Origin: Bacillota bacterium
GTDB taxonomy: Bacteria; Bacillota; Clostridia; Christensenellales; SZUA-584
NCBI GenBank assembly: GCA_023410475.1
Contig: JAEYPS010000003.1
Coordinates: 1-16,176, forward strand
Direction: 5' to 3'
Length of the DNA stretch: 16,176 nucleotides
Shown here: piece by piece, positions 15,814 to 16,176 of the stretch
How the letters are laid out: the number at the start of each line of letters is the position of its first letter
Position numbering within the stretch: position 1 is the stretch's first letter
Translations under genes and position numbers: made by a program
Notes under the pieces: generated by a model
Told to the model about the DNA's origin: nothing
The model's input: the letters and a program-made list of their open reading frames with translations, nothing else
Databases searched by the model: none

Positions 15814-15985
15814 AGGAATGTATATATTAAAATTACTACTTATTTACTAATTTAGCTTTATAAAGTTATGACTTAAAAAAGTAGACGTAATATTGTGGAA
15901 TATAGAGTTGGAATGGTTACTATTTGGTAAAAATGTTATGTACCAACTTAATCATTTCAATGTTTGAATTCTTGTACTCGTGTTT

Positions 15986-16015
15986 AGGACCTGACAAATT
16001 GGCAGGTCCTTTTTG
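15986..16015 (+). terminator. Strong rho-independent terminator
   Basis: AGGACCTG (15986-15993) pairs perfectly with CAGGTCCT (16003-16010) over a 9-nt loop and is followed by six T. No gene ends nearby: 15567-15985 holds only the repeats and hairpins listed separately. It therefore either insulates the next gene or ends an unseen small RNA. Confidence 0.85.
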
Positions 16016-16047
16016 GGCTTTTGATTCTACTATTTATGTATGTAAAT

Positions 16048-16076
16048 TTGACAAATCAGTCAATCATTTATAGTAT
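16048..16076 (+). promoter_or_regulatory. Sigma-A type promoter for the gene at the right edge
   Basis: TTGACA at 16048-16053 and TAGTAT at 16071-16076 are 17 bp apart. About 80 bp later a gene starts at 16155. It lies just after the strong terminator, so this marks a new transcription unit. Confidence 0.75.
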
Positions 16077-16154
16077 AGTACATAACGAAATGATATTACA
16101 TATAAACTAGACTTAAAATACTAACATTTAAGATTTTATTAAGGGGGGGAAGCA

Positions 16155-16176
16155 ATGCATTACAATTGTTTAATTG
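16155..16176 (+). CDS. Start of a gene cut by the window edge
   Basis: ATG 16155 follows GGGGGGGA (16143-16150) at good spacing and lies downstream of a good promoter. Only seven codons are visible (MHYNCLI), so no function can be given. Confidence 0.6.

Overview
The window is AT-rich, with strong Shine-Dalgarno sites (GGAGG, AGGTGG, GGGGGGA), sigma-A type promoters and rho-independent terminators. Together with the IS30 and IS256 relatives, this points to a low-GC Firmicute, most likely a gut clostridium of the Lachnospiraceae type. It reads as an accessory or defence island. Intact genes alternate with insertion-sequence remains and the stumps of older genes, and I see no housekeeping gene.

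Left part (1-3590): the broken start of a protein gene (161-262), then a 1007-residue protein joining a calcineurin-like metallophosphoesterase to a P-loop NTPase and a long helical C-terminus. That is the effector-plus-STAND-like architecture of many anti-phage sensors. A 70-nt nested palindrome covers its stop codon.

Middle-left (about 3590-5160): an IS30-family element on the minus strand. Its transposase is split by a frame change just before the catalytic glutamate.

Centre (5241-11348): a good promoter followed by five tightly packed genes on the plus strand. They encode a small XRE/Cro regulator, an HNH endonuclease, a cytosine-C5 DNA methyltransferase with a very large internal insertion, a McrB-like AAA+ NTPase, and a LlaJI/McrC-like PD-(D/E)XK nuclease. 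Gaps are 27, 1, 1 and 13 nt, so this is one operon. It resembles the multi-subunit LlaJI and BsuMI restriction-modification systems. The methyltransferase would mark self, the nuclease genes would cut unmarked DNA, and the regulator could control timing.

Right part (11349-16176): the 3' end of an IS256-family element; an unrecognised 166-residue gene on the minus strand with a terminator/antiterminator-like arrangement upstream; a hairpin-rich stretch; a 216-residue protein with an H-N-H arrangement; a graveyard of at least three gene fragments, one from a superfamily 2 helicase; a 389-residue protein with two zinc-knuckle-like clusters; two more gene tails; four 10-bp tandem repeats; hairpins or terminators; and at the right edge a strong promoter and the first codons of a new gene. 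The many truncated genes suggest a hotspot that repeatedly gains and loses cargo.
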